A stretch of 64,000 nt of DNA from Tsukamurella pulmonis (lineage in GTDB: Bacteria; Actinomycetota; Actinomycetes; Mycobacteriales; Mycobacteriaceae). The translations under genes were made by a program, and so were the position numbers. The number at the start of each line of letters is the position of its first letter. The stretch's first letter is position 1. This document shows, piece by piece, positions 27,760 to 37,451 of this stretch. The notes under the pieces were generated by a model. The model saw nothing but the letters and a program-made list of their open reading frames with translations. It searched no databases and had not been told where the DNA came from. The stretch is from NCBI RefSeq assembly GCF_900103175.1, contig NZ_FNLF01000002.1, positions 2,246,136-2,310,135 on the forward strand. The letters are read 5' to 3'.

Positions 27760-30102
27760 CTACTCGCGCACCAGCAGGGCGACAGGATGTTCGAGGAACA
27801 GCTCCTGGAGCGCCGTCCGACCGGTGGCGACGTGTCCCGTCAGCCGGTCGGTCCACGCTCCGTCGCCCAGCTCGAGCCGCGTGTCGCGCCAGCCGCCGGC
27901 GCGTTCCAGGCGGAGGGAGTGGCGCGTCGCGAGAACCGCGACGTCCGGCGCGCCGGCGTCCGGCCCGCGGTGGAAGGCGAGCAGGTGGTCGGCGGCGGGC
28001 CCCTCCGCGAGGAGCGGGCGGTACGAACCACCGACGAAACTGTCCGGGCGCTCCCGCCGCAGTCGCAGCGCGGTGCGCACGAGGTGCTGCTTGGGGTGCG
28101 CCTCGTCCGCGCCGGACCAGTCGACGGGCCGGCGATTGTCCGGGTCGACCAGCGAGTCCTCCCAGCGCTCCGTGCCCTGGTAGACGTCGGGAACCCCGGG
28201 GCCTGCGAGCTGCAGCAGCTTCTGCGCGAGCGCGTCCGACCGCCCGTGCCGCGCCAGCTCGCCCACCAGCTCCGTCATCGCGGCGCCGGCCGGACCGTCG
28301 AACAGGGAGTCCAGGAAGGCGTGCCCGGCTGCCTCGAAGGCATCGTCGGGCGAGCGCCAGGACGTGCCGATGCGCCCTTCGCGCATCGCCTTCTCGGCGT
28401 ACGCGTGCAGGCGCGCCCGGAGCGCGTCGGAAGCCACCCCGTCCTCCGGCCACACACCGAACGCGTTCTGCAGCAGGAACAGCCCCGTCATCGGATCGGG
28501 CGGCGGCGGGAGCAGGGACAGGCACCGGTCGACGGTCACCGCCCAGTCCCACGGGCACTGGCTCAGCACGCCGATGCGGGCGCGCACGTCCTCGCCGCGC
28601 TTGGTGTCGTGGGTCGTCAGGGCCGTCATCGCCGCGGGTCGGTCCGTGGCGCGCCGGGCGAGGGCCGGGTGCGGGTCGCTTGGCCCGAAGTCCGACGGTG
28701 CGCCGCCCACCTCCTGCAGCGAGACGAGCCGGGCCGAGCGGTAGAAGGCCGTGTCCTCCAGCGCCTTCGCCGACAGTGCGCCCGTGAGCTGCGCGAACCG
28801 CCGGGCGGACTCGCCACCGCGATCGCGGGCGGCGGCGACCGCCTCCAGGGCGGGTCGCAGGCCCGGCTCGGCGCCGGCCGAACCCGCTGCGTCCAGCGCG
28901 CGCCGCCGAGCCGCGGCGGATCGGGCCGCGAGCACCGGGTAGTCGTCGCGGTAGTACGGGATCTCGTTCATCCAGAACAGCGCGGCGTCGGCGAGGTCGT
29001 CGAGGGGCACCGCCGTGGCGATCTCGCGGTGGATCGCGCGGGCCAACCGGAGGAACTCGGGTCGCAGGTCCGCGGCGGCGAGCTCGCCGCGCAGGCGCAG
29101 CGTCGCGCCGGAGTTCCAGCGGACGGCACCGTCGTCCCCGGTCCACCGCTCGTGCAGCGCGCTCAGCCCCGTTTCGCCGGCGGGGTCGAGCAGGGCGTGC
29201 CCGATCTCGCGCAGTGCGTCGTAGCCGGTGGTCCCGTCGACGGGCAGCTCCGGTTCCACGGGCTCGTCGGCCTCGAGGATCTTCTCGATCACGATCCATG
29301 CGGACGGTCCGGTGAGCTCGCGCAGCATGCGCAGGTAGCCGACGGGATCCGCGAGCCCGTCCGGGTGATCGACGCGCAGGCCGTCGGCGATCCCGTCCGC
29401 GAACCACGACCCGACCTCGGCGTGCGTCGCGGTGAAGACCTCGGGATCCTCCACCCGGACCGCGGCCAGGTCGTCGACGGTGAAGAACCGGCGGTAGGAA
29501 CGCACGGGCGACGTCCACGGGACGAGGCGGTAGGGCTGCGCGTAGTGGAGCCGCTCCACGTCCAGGCCGCCCACGTCGCGCCCGAGGGGGAAGGTGCGGT
29601 CGTGGTAGCGCAGCACCGGCTCGGGGCCGCTCCGGTCGACGGTGATCGCCGCGGCGTCCTCCTCCGAGGCGAGGACGGGGAGGGCGAGCTTGCCGCCGGC
29701 GCCGTTGCGGGGGTCCCACTCGATGTCGAAGTAGTGCGCGAAGGCGGACTCGCGCCCGCTGCGCAGAACGTCCCACCACCACGGGTTCTGCTCCGCCCGA
29801 CCGACGCCGAGGTGGTTCGGGACGATGTCGATGACCAGCCCGAGGCCGTCGACGTGCGCCGCGTCGGCGAGACGTTCGAGCCCCTTCCGGCCGCCGAGCT
29901 CGGCGCGCACCGTCGTCGGATCGGTCACGTCGTAACCGTGCGTCGAGCCGTGCACCGCCTCGAGGACGGGGGAGAGGTAGAGGTGCGTGACCCCGAGATC
30001 GGCGAGGTAGGGCACGCGACGGGCGGCGTCGTCGAAGGTGAAGGACGGCCCCAGTTGCAGCCGGTAGGTCGCGCCGACGGGACGCGGTTCGCCGGTAGCC
30101 AT
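27760..30102 (-). CDS. treY: Maltooligosyltrehalose synthase
   Basis: TreY isomerises the reducing-end alpha-1,4 bond of malto-oligosaccharides to the alpha-1,1 bond of trehalose. The 780-residue GH13 enzyme shows [68 protein letters not shown] (nucleophile Asp), [10 protein letters not shown] (acid/base Glu) and [14 protein letters not shown]. Length is normal for actinobacteria. The ATG giving [10 protein letters not shown] was preferred because CATGAT ends 7 bases before it; an ATG four codons upstream is possible. It is transcribed away from bioA, with about 100 bases between them. Confidence 0.95.
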   Translation of the reverse strand: MATGEPRPVGATYRLQLGPSFTFDDAARRVPYLADLGVTHLYLSPVLEAVHGSTHGYDVTDPTTVRAELGGRKGLERLADAAHVDGLGLVIDIVPNHLGVGRAEQNPWWWDVLRSGRESAFAHYFDIEWDPRNGAGGKLALPVLASEEDAAAITVDRSGPEPVLRYHDRTFPLGRDVGGLDVERLHYAQPYRLVPWTSPVRSYRRFFTVDDLAAVRVEDPEVFTATHAEVGSWFADGIADGLRVDHPDGLADPVGYLRMLRELTGPSAWIVIEKILEADEPVEPELPVDGTTGYDALREIGHALLDPAGETGLSALHERWTGDDGAVRWNSGATLRLRGELAAADLRPEFLRLARAIHREIATAVPLDDLADAALFWMNEIPYYRDDYPVLAARSAAARRRALDAAGSAGAEPGLRPALEAVAAARDRGGESARRFAQLTGALSAKALEDTAFYRSARLVSLQEVGGAPSDFGPSDPHPALARRATDRPAAMTALTTHDTKRGEDVRARIGVLSQCPWDWAVTVDRCLSLLPPPPDPMTGLFLLQNAFGVWPEDGVASDALRARLHAYAEKAMREGRIGTSWRSPDDAFEAAGHAFLDSLFDGPAGAAMTELVGELARHGRSDALAQKLLQLAGPGVPDVYQGTERWEDSLVDPDNRRPVDWSGADEAHPKQHLVRTALRLRRERPDSFVGGSYRPLLAEGPAADHLLAFHRGPDAGAPDVAVLATRHSLRLERAGGWRDTRLELGDGAWTDRLTGHVATGRTALQELFLEHPVALLVRE

Positions 30103-30200
30103 GCGCCCGATCATGCCATTGCGGACCGAACCGGCCGCGGGTGCGCCGTGCGGCCCGGCGGATGGCGGCGCGGTCGCGGCCCCCGCTAACGTGGCCCGAC

Positions 30201-31472
30201 ATGACGCCCGACGAGATCCTCGCCCTGGACACCCGGACGCTCTGGCACCCGTACAGCGCCGTCGGCGGCGCGGGCGCGCGGGTGGTCACCTCCGCGGAGG
30301 GGGTGCGCCTGACCCTCGGCGACGGGTCGCGGGTGATCGACGGCATGAGCTCCTGGTGGGCCGCGATCCACGGCTACCGCAACCCCGTGCTCGACGCCGC
30401 GGCGAAGGCCCAGATCGACACGATGTCGCACGTCATGTTCGGCGGCCTGACCCATGAGAGCGCCGCCCGGCTGGGCGACCTGCTCGTCCGGATCACCCCG
30501 CCCGGCCTCGACCGGGTCTTCCTCGCCGACAGCGGGTCGGTGTCGATCGAGGTCGCCGTGAAGACCGCCCTGCAGTACTGGCGCGCCCGCGGCGTCGCCG
30601 GCCGCAACCGCCTTCTGACCTGGCGCGGTGGCTACCACGGCGACACCTTCACCCCGATGAGCGTCTGCGATCCCGACGGGGGCATGCACTCGCTGTGGAG
30701 CGACGTCCTCGCCACCCAGGTGTTCGCGCCCGCGCCGCCCGCCGAGTACGACGAGGCCTACGTCGCCGAGCTCGACCGTCTCGTCGGGGCGCACGCGCAC
30801 GAGCTGGCCGCGGTCATCATCGAGCCCGTCGTGCAGGGCGCCGGCGGCATGCGTTTCCACCCGCCCGCGTACGTCGCGGCGCTGCGGGAGATCACCCGCC
30901 GGTACGACGTCCTTCTCATCTGCGACGAGATCGCCACCGGCTTCGGACGCACCGGCACCCTGTTCGCCTGCGGCGCGGCCGAGATCACGCCCGACATCCT
31001 GTGCGTCGGCAAGGCCCTGACCGGCGGTTACCTCACCCTTGCCGCCACGCTGTGCACCGACGAGGTCGCGCTCGCCATCTCGCACTCGGATCAGGGCGCG
31101 CTCATGCACGGCCCGACGTTCATGGGGAACCCGCTGGCCTGCGCCGTCGCCGTCGCCAGCACCGAACTGCTGCTCGCCCAGGACTGGGAGGCGCGGGTCG
31201 CGGCGATCGCAGAGGGGCTGCGCGACGGGCTCGCCCCGCTGCGCGCCGTGCCCGGCGTGGTGGACGTGCGCGTGCTGGGCGCGATCGGCGTGGTGCAGCT
31301 CGACCGGTCCGTGGACATGGCGGCCGCGACGGATGCGACGGTCGCGGCGGGCGTGTGGCTGCGCCCCTTCCGCGACCTGGTCTACACGATGCCGCCCTTC
31401 ATCAGCACGCCCGACGACGTCGCCGCGATCTGTCGGGGAGTCACGGCCGCGGTGCACGCGGCGCTACAGTGA
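30201..31472 (+). CDS. bioA: Adenosylmethionine--8-amino-7-oxononanoate transaminase
   Basis: BioA makes 7,8-diaminopelargonate from KAPA with SAM as amino donor in biotin synthesis. The 423-residue fold-type I PLP enzyme has LWHPYSAV near the N terminus, [52 protein letters not shown] and the PLP lysine in [17 protein letters not shown]. The ATG is preceded by TAACGT 8 bases away. No BioQ-type palindrome was found in the 98 bases upstream, unlike bioF and bioB. The bioF ATG starts 5 bases after the stop. Confidence 0.97.
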   Translation: MTPDEILALDTRTLWHPYSAVGGAGARVVTSAEGVRLTLGDGSRVIDGMSSWWAAIHGYRNPVLDAAAKAQIDTMSHVMFGGLTHESAARLGDLLVRITPPGLDRVFLADSGSVSIEVAVKTALQYWRARGVAGRNRLLTWRGGYHGDTFTPMSVCDPDGGMHSLWSDVLATQVFAPAPPAEYDEAYVAELDRLVGAHAHELAAVIIEPVVQGAGGMRFHPPAYVAALREITRRYDVLLICDEIATGFGRTGTLFACGAAEITPDILCVGKALTGGYLTLAATLCTDEVALAISHSDQGALMHGPTFMGNPLACAVAVASTELLLAQDWEARVAAIAEGLRDGLAPLRAVPGVVDVRVLGAIGVVQLDRSVDMAAATDATVAAGVWLRPFRDLVYTMPPFISTPDDVAAICRGVTAAVHAALQ

Positions 31473-31490
31473 GGACATGAACGGTGTTCA
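31465..31490 (+). promoter_or_regulatory. Candidate promoter and BioQ operator at the bioF start
   Basis: TACAGT (31465-31470) ends 6 bases before the bioF ATG, so transcription would begin at the start codon. Immediately after the A of the ATG lies the perfect palindrome TGAAC-GGT-GTTCA (31478-31490). TGAAC-N3-GTTxx is the binding pattern reported for BioQ, the TetR-type biotin regulator of corynebacteria and mycobacteria. The operator is therefore inside the coding sequence, just downstream of an internal promoter. Confidence 0.7.
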
Positions 31491-32610
31491 ACTGGATGCG
31501 CTCGGCTGGCTCGACGGCTACGCCGCGGACCGCGCGGCCGCAGGTCTGCGCCGCTCGCTGACGGCGCGGCGGCCCGGGGTCGCGGGACTCGATCTCGCCT
31601 CGAACGACTACCTCGGCCTGAGTCGTCATCCCCGCGTGCTCGACGCCGCCGCGGATGCACTCCGCGTCTGGGGCGCTGGATCGACCGGTTCGCGGCTGGT
31701 CACCGGAACGACGGAACTGCACGAGCGGTTCGAGCGCGACCTCGCCGACTTCCTCGGCGCCGAGGCGGCGCTGTGCTTCTCCTCGGGCTACCTCGCCAAC
31801 CTCGGCGTGGTCACCGCCCTGGCCGGCCGCGGTGCGCTCGTCGTCTCCGACGGCGGCTCGCACGCCTCGCTCGTCGACGCCTGCCGCTTGTCCCGGGCAC
31901 GCATCGTGGTCACCCCGCGCGGCGACGTGAACGCTGTTCGAGACGCGCTCGCGGATCGCTCGGAGGAACGCGCGATCGTCCTCACCGATTCCGTCTACAG
32001 CGCCGACGGGGTGCTCGCTCCCGTCGCGGAGCTGCACGCGGCGGCGCGCGCCCACGGCGCCGCGCTCATCGTCGACGAGGCCCACGGCCTGGGCGTTCGC
32101 GGCGACGGCGGTCGTGGCCTCGTGCAGGAACTGGGGCTCGCCGGTGAGCCCGACCTGGTCGTGACCGCGACCCTGTCCAAGGCCCTCGGCTCGCAGGGCG
32201 GCGTCGTCCTCGGTCCCGAGCGCGTGCGCGCGCATCTCATCGACGCCGCGCGGCCCTTCATCTTCGATACCGGTCTCGCACCGTCGGCGGTGGCCGCCGC
32301 CGGCGCCGCGTTGACCGAACTGCGTGCGGAACCCGCGCTCGCCGGTCGCGTGCTCGACCGCGCCCGTGCCGTGGCTGCGGGGATCGGTGCGCCCGAGCCG
32401 ACCTCGGCGGTCGTCTCGCTGGTGCTCGGCGAACCCGAGCGCGCCGTCGCCGCGCGGGACGCCTGCGCGGCCGAGGGGGTGCAGGTCGGCTGCTTCCGCC
32501 CGCCGTCGGTGCCGGAGGGGACGTCCCGCCTGCGGATCACCGTGCGTGCCGATCTGACGGACGACGAGGTCGCGCGGGCCGTCGACGTGATCCGGCGGGC
32601 CGTCGCGTGA
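31477..32610 (+). CDS. bioF: 8-amino-7-oxononanoate synthase
   Basis: BioF condenses pimeloyl-ACP (or -CoA) with alanine to give KAPA. The 377-residue PLP enzyme shows [64 protein letters not shown] and the PLP lysine in [13 protein letters not shown]. The ATG is 4 bases after the bioA stop; it is also the first base of a probable leaderless transcript, and the BioQ-type palindrome begins at its second base. The 3' end overlaps bioD by 4 bases (GTGA). Confidence 0.97.
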   Translation: MNGVQLDALGWLDGYAADRAAAGLRRSLTARRPGVAGLDLASNDYLGLSRHPRVLDAAADALRVWGAGSTGSRLVTGTTELHERFERDLADFLGAEAALCFSSGYLANLGVVTALAGRGALVVSDGGSHASLVDACRLSRARIVVTPRGDVNAVRDALADRSEERAIVLTDSVYSADGVLAPVAELHAAARAHGAALIVDEAHGLGVRGDGGRGLVQELGLAGEPDLVVTATLSKALGSQGGVVLGPERVRAHLIDAARPFIFDTGLAPSAVAAAGAALTELRAEPALAGRVLDRARAVAAGIGAPEPTSAVVSLVLGEPERAVAARDACAAEGVQVGCFRPPSVPEGTSRLRITVRADLTDDEVARAVDVIRRAVA

Positions 32611-33317
32611 TCCTCTGCGTCACCGGCACTTCCACGGGCGTCGGCAAGACCGTCGCGACTGCCGCCCTCGCCGCGGCGCTGCTGCCGAGTGGGCCGGTCA
32701 CCGTCGTCAAGCCCGCCCAGACAGGGTTCGCCGACGGCGCCGCGCGCGACGAGGACGGGCAGCTCGCCGACGCCGCCGAGGTCGCGCGGCTCGCGCCGGG
32801 GGCCGTCACCGTCGAGCACCGGCGCTACCCGGAACCGCTCGCCCCGCTCACCGCCGCGCGCCGAGCGGGGCTGGCGCCCCTCGGGCGCGACGAGGCCGCC
32901 GCGGTCGTCCGGCGCGCGCAGGGGAGCGTGCTGGTCGAGGGCGCGGGTGGTGTGCTCGTGCGACTCGGCCTCGACGACGCCCGGACGCCGTTCACCCTCG
33001 TGGACCTGGCGGCCGACCTCGAGGCGCCGGTGGTCGTGGTCGCGGACCCTGCGCTCGGCACCCTCAATCACACCGAGCTGACGATCCGGGCCCTCGCCGC
33101 CGGCGGTGTCGCGTGCGCGGGCATCGTGCTCTCGCGTTGGCCCGATCAGCCGGGCCTGGCGGAGCGATGCAACCTCGTCGACCTGCCCGACCTCACGGGC
33201 GTGCCGGTCGTGGGGCGGATCCCCGACGGGGCGGCCGCGCTGCCGCCGGAGCGGTTCGCGGCGGCCGCGCCGTCGTGGTTCGACGCGGACTGGCTCAGCG
33301 CGCGATCCAGGCGCTGA
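32607..33317 (+). CDS. bioD: ATP-dependent dethiobiotin synthetase
   Basis: BioD closes the ureido ring of dethiobiotin from diaminopelargonate, CO2 and ATP. The 236-residue product starts [21 protein letters not shown], the P-loop of the family, then [12 protein letters not shown] and [14 protein letters not shown]. Start is GTG overlapping the bioF stop. It is the last gene of bioA-bioF-bioD. The 3' end overlaps the convergent phosphatase gene by 23 bases, so no terminator can lie between the two stops. Confidence 0.96.
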   Translation: MILCVTGTSTGVGKTVATAALAAALLPSGPVTVVKPAQTGFADGAARDEDGQLADAAEVARLAPGAVTVEHRRYPEPLAPLTAARRAGLAPLGRDEAAAVVRRAQGSVLVEGAGGVLVRLGLDDARTPFTLVDLAADLEAPVVVVADPALGTLNHTELTIRALAAGGVACAGIVLSRWPDQPGLAERCNLVDLPDLTGVPVVGRIPDGAAALPPERFAAAAPSWFDADWLSARSRR

Positions 33318-34428
33318 GCAGGTCGATCCGCTGCCAGCCGCCCGTCACGTCGAGCGGGTAGCCCGCGGGGCCCGCGGTGCGGGCGATCCGCTCGCGCAGC
33401 TGGGCGTCGTTCAGGCCCGGGTGCGCCGCGCGCAGCAGAGTGATCGCCCCGGCCGGGACCTGAACGGGAGCGTCGCCGCCCACGCGCGGCAGGCCCCAGC
33501 TCAGATCGCGCCGGTACGCCGTTGCGGCGGCGCCGGTCTCGGCGTAGTTGCGCTGGCAGGCGACCACGCGTTCGATGGGGCCGCCGGCGCGCGCGGCCAG
33601 CGCGGCCCGCAGCTCCGCGCGGGCCTGCGCGACGAGATCGGCGAAACCGGGATCGGCGAGCGCGTCCGCCACCGCGGCCTGCGCGAGGATCCGGCCGCCG
33701 ATCACGTCGAGCGGGTAGTGCACGCCGAGGACGACGCGGTGCCTGCCGTAGTCGGCGCCGCGCGCGAGCAGCTGCGGGCCGAGCTCGGGGAGCAGGGTGG
33801 CGATGACGATCGCCTCGGCGTACCCCCACGCGGTGTGCCCGGACGGGTAGGAGCCCGAGCCGCGTACCGCTTCGTACAGGTCGGCTCGACCGTCCCCGTA
33901 CCGCGTGATGCGGTCCGGCGCGACCTCGAACGGGCGCTGGTACTGGAAGTGCTTCTTGGCCGCCGAGGTGTCGACGTACGCGTTGATCAGCGCCTTCTTG
34001 CCGATCAGCAGTGCCGTGGTCTTCGGCAGTTCGCCCGCGGCCTCGGCGGCATGGAAGGCAGGGGTCAGGCGGCTGCCCAGAGCGGAGAAGATCGAGTCGT
34101 CGAGGAGGCCGTAATTGTCGGCGACCGCGGCGCGCTGCTCGGCGGCGGTGGCCGTGCGATTGGTCGCGACGGCGGCGTCGAGGTTCGCGGCGAGCACCGA
34201 CTTCGGCAGGCGGGAGAAGGCCGCCAGCTGATCGATGTACGAGTTCGCCTCGGCGGTCGGCGCGATCGCGCCGGCGGCGACCGGGCTCGATGTCGGCGCA
34301 GCCTGCGGGGTGAACGCGCACGCAGTCGGGGGAGCGGCCTCCGCGGGGCTCGCTGTCACGGCGAGCGGAGTGGTCAAGGATGCGGCGATCACGGTCGCGA
34401 CCAGGATCTTCTTCGAGCGAAGCGTCAT
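33295..34428 (-). CDS. Secreted PAP2-superfamily acid phosphatase
   Basis: A 377-residue exported phosphatase. A Sec signal peptide ([18 protein letters not shown], cleavage after about 31, AEA-AP) is followed by the three PAP2 motifs: KHFQYQRPF (K-x6-RP), [13 protein letters not shown] (PSGH) and [18 protein letters not shown] (SRxxxxxHxxxD-type). This is the arrangement of class A non-specific acid phosphatases. The ATG giving MTLRSK was preferred over an upstream in-frame ATG because the signal peptide begins there and GACAGT ends 6 bases before it. It is divergent from bioB and shares its 187-base intergenic region. Confidence 0.88.
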   Translation of the reverse strand: MTLRSKKILVATVIAASLTTPLAVTASPAEAAPPTACAFTPQAAPTSSPVAAGAIAPTAEANSYIDQLAAFSRLPKSVLAANLDAAVATNRTATAAEQRAAVADNYGLLDDSIFSALGSRLTPAFHAAEAAGELPKTTALLIGKKALINAYVDTSAAKKHFQYQRPFEVAPDRITRYGDGRADLYEAVRGSGSYPSGHTAWGYAEAIVIATLLPELGPQLLARGADYGRHRVVLGVHYPLDVIGGRILAQAAVADALADPGFADLVAQARAELRAALAARAGGPIERVVACQRNYAETGAAATAYRRDLSWGLPRVGGDAPVQVPAGAITLLRAAHPGLNDAQLRERIARTAGPAGYPLDVTGGWQRIDLLSAWIAR

Positions 34429-34517
34429 GCAGACACTGTCGCGTTGATACATAGAAAAGGGAAGGAAACTATTTCGGTCGAGTCGATGAACGTTTCCCGC
34501 CACGCTCGCGTGCGTCT

Positions 34518-34548
34518 TGAACACTGTTCACGAATTGAACGCTGTACA
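34518..34548 (+). promoter_or_regulatory. Two candidate BioQ operators upstream of bioB
   Basis: The perfect palindrome TGAAC-ACT-GTTCA (34518-34530) is followed 5 bases later by a near-palindrome TGAAC-GCT-GTACA (34536-34548). Centres are 18 bases apart, so two dimers could bind on nearby faces. TACAGT (34545-34550) overlaps the second copy and is the same hexamer as the putative bioF -10 box, which suggests direct blocking of RNA polymerase. The transcript would have a leader of about 60 bases. Confidence 0.7.
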
Positions 34549-34615
34549 GTGCAGGTAGTCGCGGCACCGTGGTGCCGCAGCACAGCCGATCGACACAGCC
34601 GACGAGGAGATTCAC

Positions 34616-35623
34616 ATGACCGGGGTCCTGGCCGACATCATCGAGATCGCGCGCGAGCAGGTGCTCGAGCGCGGTGAAGGGCTGAGCGAGGAGCAGGTTC
34701 TGGCCGTCCTCCAGCTGCCCGACGACAAGCTCGACGAGGTGCTCCAGCTGGCCCACGAGGTCCGCATGAAGTGGTGCGGCCCCGAGGTCGAGGTCGAGGG
34801 CATCATCAGCCTCAAGACCGGCGGCTGCCCCGAGGACTGTCACTTCTGCAGCCAGTCGGGCCTGTTCGAGTCGCCGGTGCGGTCCGCGTGGATCGACATC
34901 CCGTCGCTGGTCGAGGCGGCGAAGCAGACCGCCAAGACCGGCGCCACCGAGTTCTGCATCGTCGCCGCCGTGCGCGGCCCGGACAAGCGCCTGATGAGCC
35001 AGGTCGCCGCCGGCATCGAGGCCATCCGCAACGAGGTCGACATCCAGATCGCGTGCAGCCTCGGGATGCTCACGCAGGAGCAGGTCGACGAGCTCAAGGC
35101 CATGGGGGTGCACCGCTACAACCACAACCTCGAGACGTCGAAGTCGCACTTCCCGAACGTCGTCACCACGCACTCCTGGGAGGAGCGCTGGGGCACCCTG
35201 CAGATGGTCCGCGAGGCCGGCATGGAGGTGTGCTGCGGCGGCATCCTCGGCATGGGGGAGACGCTCGAGCAGCGCGCCGAGTTCGCCGCCAACCTCGCCG
35301 AGCTCGAGCCCGACGAGGTGCCGCTCAACTTCCTCAACCCGCGCCCCGGCACGCCCTTCGGCGACCTGGACGTGCTCGAGCCGAACGAGGCGCTCAAGTC
35401 CGTCGCGGCGTTCCGTCTCGCCCTGCCGCGCACCATCCTGCGGTTCGCCGGCGGCCGCGAGATCACCCTCGGTGATCTGGGTGCCGAGAAGGGCATCCTC
35501 GGCGGCATCAACGCCGTCATCGTGGGCAACTACCTCACCACCCTGGGCCGCCCGGCCGAGACCGATCTGGACCTGCTCGGCGAGCTCAAGATGCCGATCA
35601 AGGCCCTCAACGACACCCTGTGA
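34616..35623 (+). CDS. bioB: Biotin synthase
   Basis: Radical SAM enzyme that inserts sulfur into dethiobiotin. The 335-residue protein has the SAM cluster motif [10 protein letters not shown] (Cys 71, 75, 78), then [48 protein letters not shown] and the [2Fe-2S] cluster region with [13 protein letters not shown]. The ATG is the start of conserved sequence. Regulation by two BioQ-type operators is likely. Its stop overlaps the GTG of bsaP (GTGA), which fits the known need of mycobacterial BioB for this small partner. Confidence 0.98.
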   Translation: MTGVLADIIEIAREQVLERGEGLSEEQVLAVLQLPDDKLDEVLQLAHEVRMKWCGPEVEVEGIISLKTGGCPEDCHFCSQSGLFESPVRSAWIDIPSLVEAAKQTAKTGATEFCIVAAVRGPDKRLMSQVAAGIEAIRNEVDIQIACSLGMLTQEQVDELKAMGVHRYNHNLETSKSHFPNVVTTHSWEERWGTLQMVREAGMEVCCGGILGMGETLEQRAEFAANLAELEPDEVPLNFLNPRPGTPFGDLDVLEPNEALKSVAAFRLALPRTILRFAGGREITLGDLGAEKGILGGINAVIVGNYLTTLGRPAETDLDLLGELKMPIKALNDTL

Positions 35624-35838
35624 CACTCGTGGCGGACCAGGAGCCGGTGTACAACGAGTTCACCGGCAAGCCCCTCGCGGACGGGGGGCCCGTCTTCGCG
35701 GCGGCGCAACTCGGGCTCGAGCCCCCGCGGTACTGCGCCTACTGCGCACGCAGGATGATCGTGCAGGTCAGCCCCGACGGGTGGACGGCGCGCTGCTCGC
35801 GTCACGGCGAGCTCGACTCGAAGAGCCGCGAACGCTGA
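35620..35838 (+). CDS. bsaP: Biotin synthase auxiliary protein BsaP
   Basis: A 72-residue protein translationally coupled to bioB. It corresponds in place and sequence type to M. tuberculosis Rv1590, shown to be required for biotin synthase activity in mycobacteria. YNEFTGKPL is near the N terminus. Two cysteine/histidine pairs follow: C39-A-Y-C42 and C59-S-R-H62. These four residues look like ligands for a metal or iron-sulfur cluster; that is inference. The C-terminal [10 protein letters not shown] is strongly conserved in my recollection of the family. The small size makes it easily missed by annotation. Confidence 0.9.
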   Translation: MTLVADQEPVYNEFTGKPLADGGPVFAAAQLGLEPPRYCAYCARRMIVQVSPDGWTARCSRHGELDSKSRER

Positions 35839-35874
35839 TCCCGATGCACGGGTCCGCTCGATAGGCTGCTGTCG

Positions 35875-36489
35875 ATGCCTACTCACACGCCGACCCGCTC
35901 CGCCTCCCACGTCGTGGTCCCCCTCGTCGTGGGGGCGGTGCTCGGGGCCGCCGCGGCGCTGGTCTGGGGCACGACGGCGCCCGGCGTGCGCGGGGTCGTT
36001 CTGGACACCGGCCAGCCGGTGCTCCGCACGGACCAGTTCGACAACTTCTTCATCGCGACGGTGCTGTTCGTAACGGTGTCCGCGGTCGGCGGGCTGCTCA
36101 CGGCGCTGGGCCTGTTCCGCGGCGCGCGGCGCACCCCGCGCGGCGTCGCGCTGACGCTCGGCGCCGCCACCCTCGGGGTGCTGATCGCGGTGCTGCTCGG
36201 GCAGGCAGTCGTGAACGCGCGGTTCACCGGCCCGGGAGCACCCGGTCTGGACTTCACCGCCGCACCGTCGATCCGCCTCGAGGGTGCCAACGTCTTCGCC
36301 CTCGCCGACCACTCCGGCGGCACTCTCGGCGATCTGGCTTCGTGGGTGCTCGTTCTCGTGTGGCCGGGCATCACCGCGCTGGTCTGCGTCGTGCTCGCCC
36401 TCCTCGGACGGCTTCCCGACGACGAGCCCGCGCACGCGCCCAGCGGAGCGCAGGTCGAGGCTCCGCCGGTACGGACGCCGTCCTCATGA
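35875..36489 (+). CDS. DUF2567 family membrane protein
   Basis: 204 residues with about four hydrophobic segments: VVVPLVVGAVLGAAAALVW, FIATVLFVTVSAVGGLLTAL, GVALTLGAATLGVLIAVLLG and LASWVLVLVWPGITALVCVV. The large extracytoplasmic loop (about 105-145) lies between the third and fourth. The same order (bioB, bsaP, this gene) occurs in M. tuberculosis, where the third gene is Rv1591, a DUF2567 protein of unknown function. TAGGCT ends 7 bases before the ATG, so it may have its own leaderless promoter. The stop overlaps the next ATG by 4 bases. Confidence 0.85.
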   Translation: MPTHTPTRSASHVVVPLVVGAVLGAAAALVWGTTAPGVRGVVLDTGQPVLRTDQFDNFFIATVLFVTVSAVGGLLTALGLFRGARRTPRGVALTLGAATLGVLIAVLLGQAVVNARFTGPGAPGLDFTAAPSIRLEGANVFALADHSGGTLGDLASWVLVLVWPGITALVCVVLALLGRLPDDEPAHAPSGAQVEAPPVRTPSS

Positions 36490-37436
36490 CCGCGTCGGTC
36501 CCGCTCCTGCGCGTGGTGTGCGGTGACATCACGCAGATCCGCGCCGAGGTGGTCGTCAACGCCGCGAACCGCGCGATGCGCGGCGGGGGCGGCGTCGACG
36601 GTGCGATCCACCGGGTCGGGGGTCCCTCGATCCTCGAGGACTGCATCCGGCGCTTCCCCGACGGCCTGCCCACCGGTGGCGTCGGCTGGACGGCGGCGGG
36701 CGAGCTGCCGGCCCGGTACGTCGTGCACGCCGTCGGCCCGAACCACGGTGCGGGCGAGGACGACCCCGCCCTGTTGCGGTCGTGTTACTCGGGTGCCATC
36801 CGGACGGCCACTGATCTCGGTGCCCGTTCCATGGCCGTGCCGCTGATCAGTGCCGGGGTCTACCGCTGGCCGCTCGACGAGGCGGTCTCCATCGCCCTCG
36901 AGACGATCCTCGAGACTCCGGGCGATCTGGACGTCATCACGCTGGTGGTGTTCGACGACACCGTGGAGGCGCGGGTGCGTGATCTTCTCGGTGCCGGGCT
37001 CGCGGCGCATTGGGTGCCGTACCGGATCCTCGACGCCGTCGTGCAGCTGCACGAGGCGGGCTATCGACAGGTGCGCTGTACGCCGTACGTCTACGCCACC
37101 GGACACTGGCGCGCCGAGATCACCGTCGCGGGTGCGCGGGCCGCGGCCGATCCCGTCGCCCGCTACTCGTCGGCCGCGGGGCAGGACTACCTGGACATGC
37201 GTGTCGAACCGTGGACGAGTCCGGTCGAAGTCGCCGCCGCGGTCCTGCGGCATCTCGACCGGGGCCTGGTGCCGGATCGCGATCCGCGCCACGACGCGTA
37301 CGTGCGGTGGTTCGGCGGCCTGCGATCACTGGCCGCCCGCCGTCGGGCGTATCCCGTCGCCTTCCGCGAGTACGGCGAGCTGCCCGGCTGGAGCGTCGGA
37401 GACGGTCCGCGCTATCCGGACCCGCCCGCCGACTGA
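36486..37436 (+). CDS. Macro domain protein with a C-terminal domain of unknown function
   Basis: A 316-residue two-part protein. Residues about 6-160 form a macro domain: VVNAANRAMRGGGGVDGAIH, RYVVHAVGPN and AVPLISAGVYRWPLDEA are the ADP-ribose-binding loops, intact and of the MacroD hydrolase type. Residues about 175-316 form a separate domain: ILDAVVQLHEAGYRQVRCTPYV, YATGHWRAEI, ARYSSAAGQDYLDM, RHDAYVRWFGGLRSLAAR, ending YPDPP. I have no name for it. The ATG overlaps the stop of the DUF2567 gene (ATGA). Removal of ADP-ribose from proteins or of O-acetyl-ADP-ribose is the expected reaction of the first part. Confidence 0.85.
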   Translation: MTASVPLLRVVCGDITQIRAEVVVNAANRAMRGGGGVDGAIHRVGGPSILEDCIRRFPDGLPTGGVGWTAAGELPARYVVHAVGPNHGAGEDDPALLRSCYSGAIRTATDLGARSMAVPLISAGVYRWPLDEAVSIALETILETPGDLDVITLVVFDDTVEARVRDLLGAGLAAHWVPYRILDAVVQLHEAGYRQVRCTPYVYATGHWRAEITVAGARAAADPVARYSSAAGQDYLDMRVEPWTSPVEVAAAVLRHLDRGLVPDRDPRHDAYVRWFGGLRSLAARRRAYPVAFREYGELPGWSVGDGPRYPDPPAD

Positions 37437-37451
37437 CGGCCGGGGGCGGGC

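Noticed and set aside
27047-30346. Open frame of 1099 codons on the minus strand across treY
   Set aside because: It overlaps treY completely in another phase. Only its last 225 codons, after treY ends, look like protein; the rest is Arg/Ala/Pro-rich read-through caused by high G+C.
31928-31940. Third BioQ-like sequence, TGAAC-GCT-GTTCG, inside bioF
   Set aside because: One mismatch in the outer arm, no promoter-like hexamer near, and it encodes ordinary bioF residues (DVNAVRD). Probably chance.
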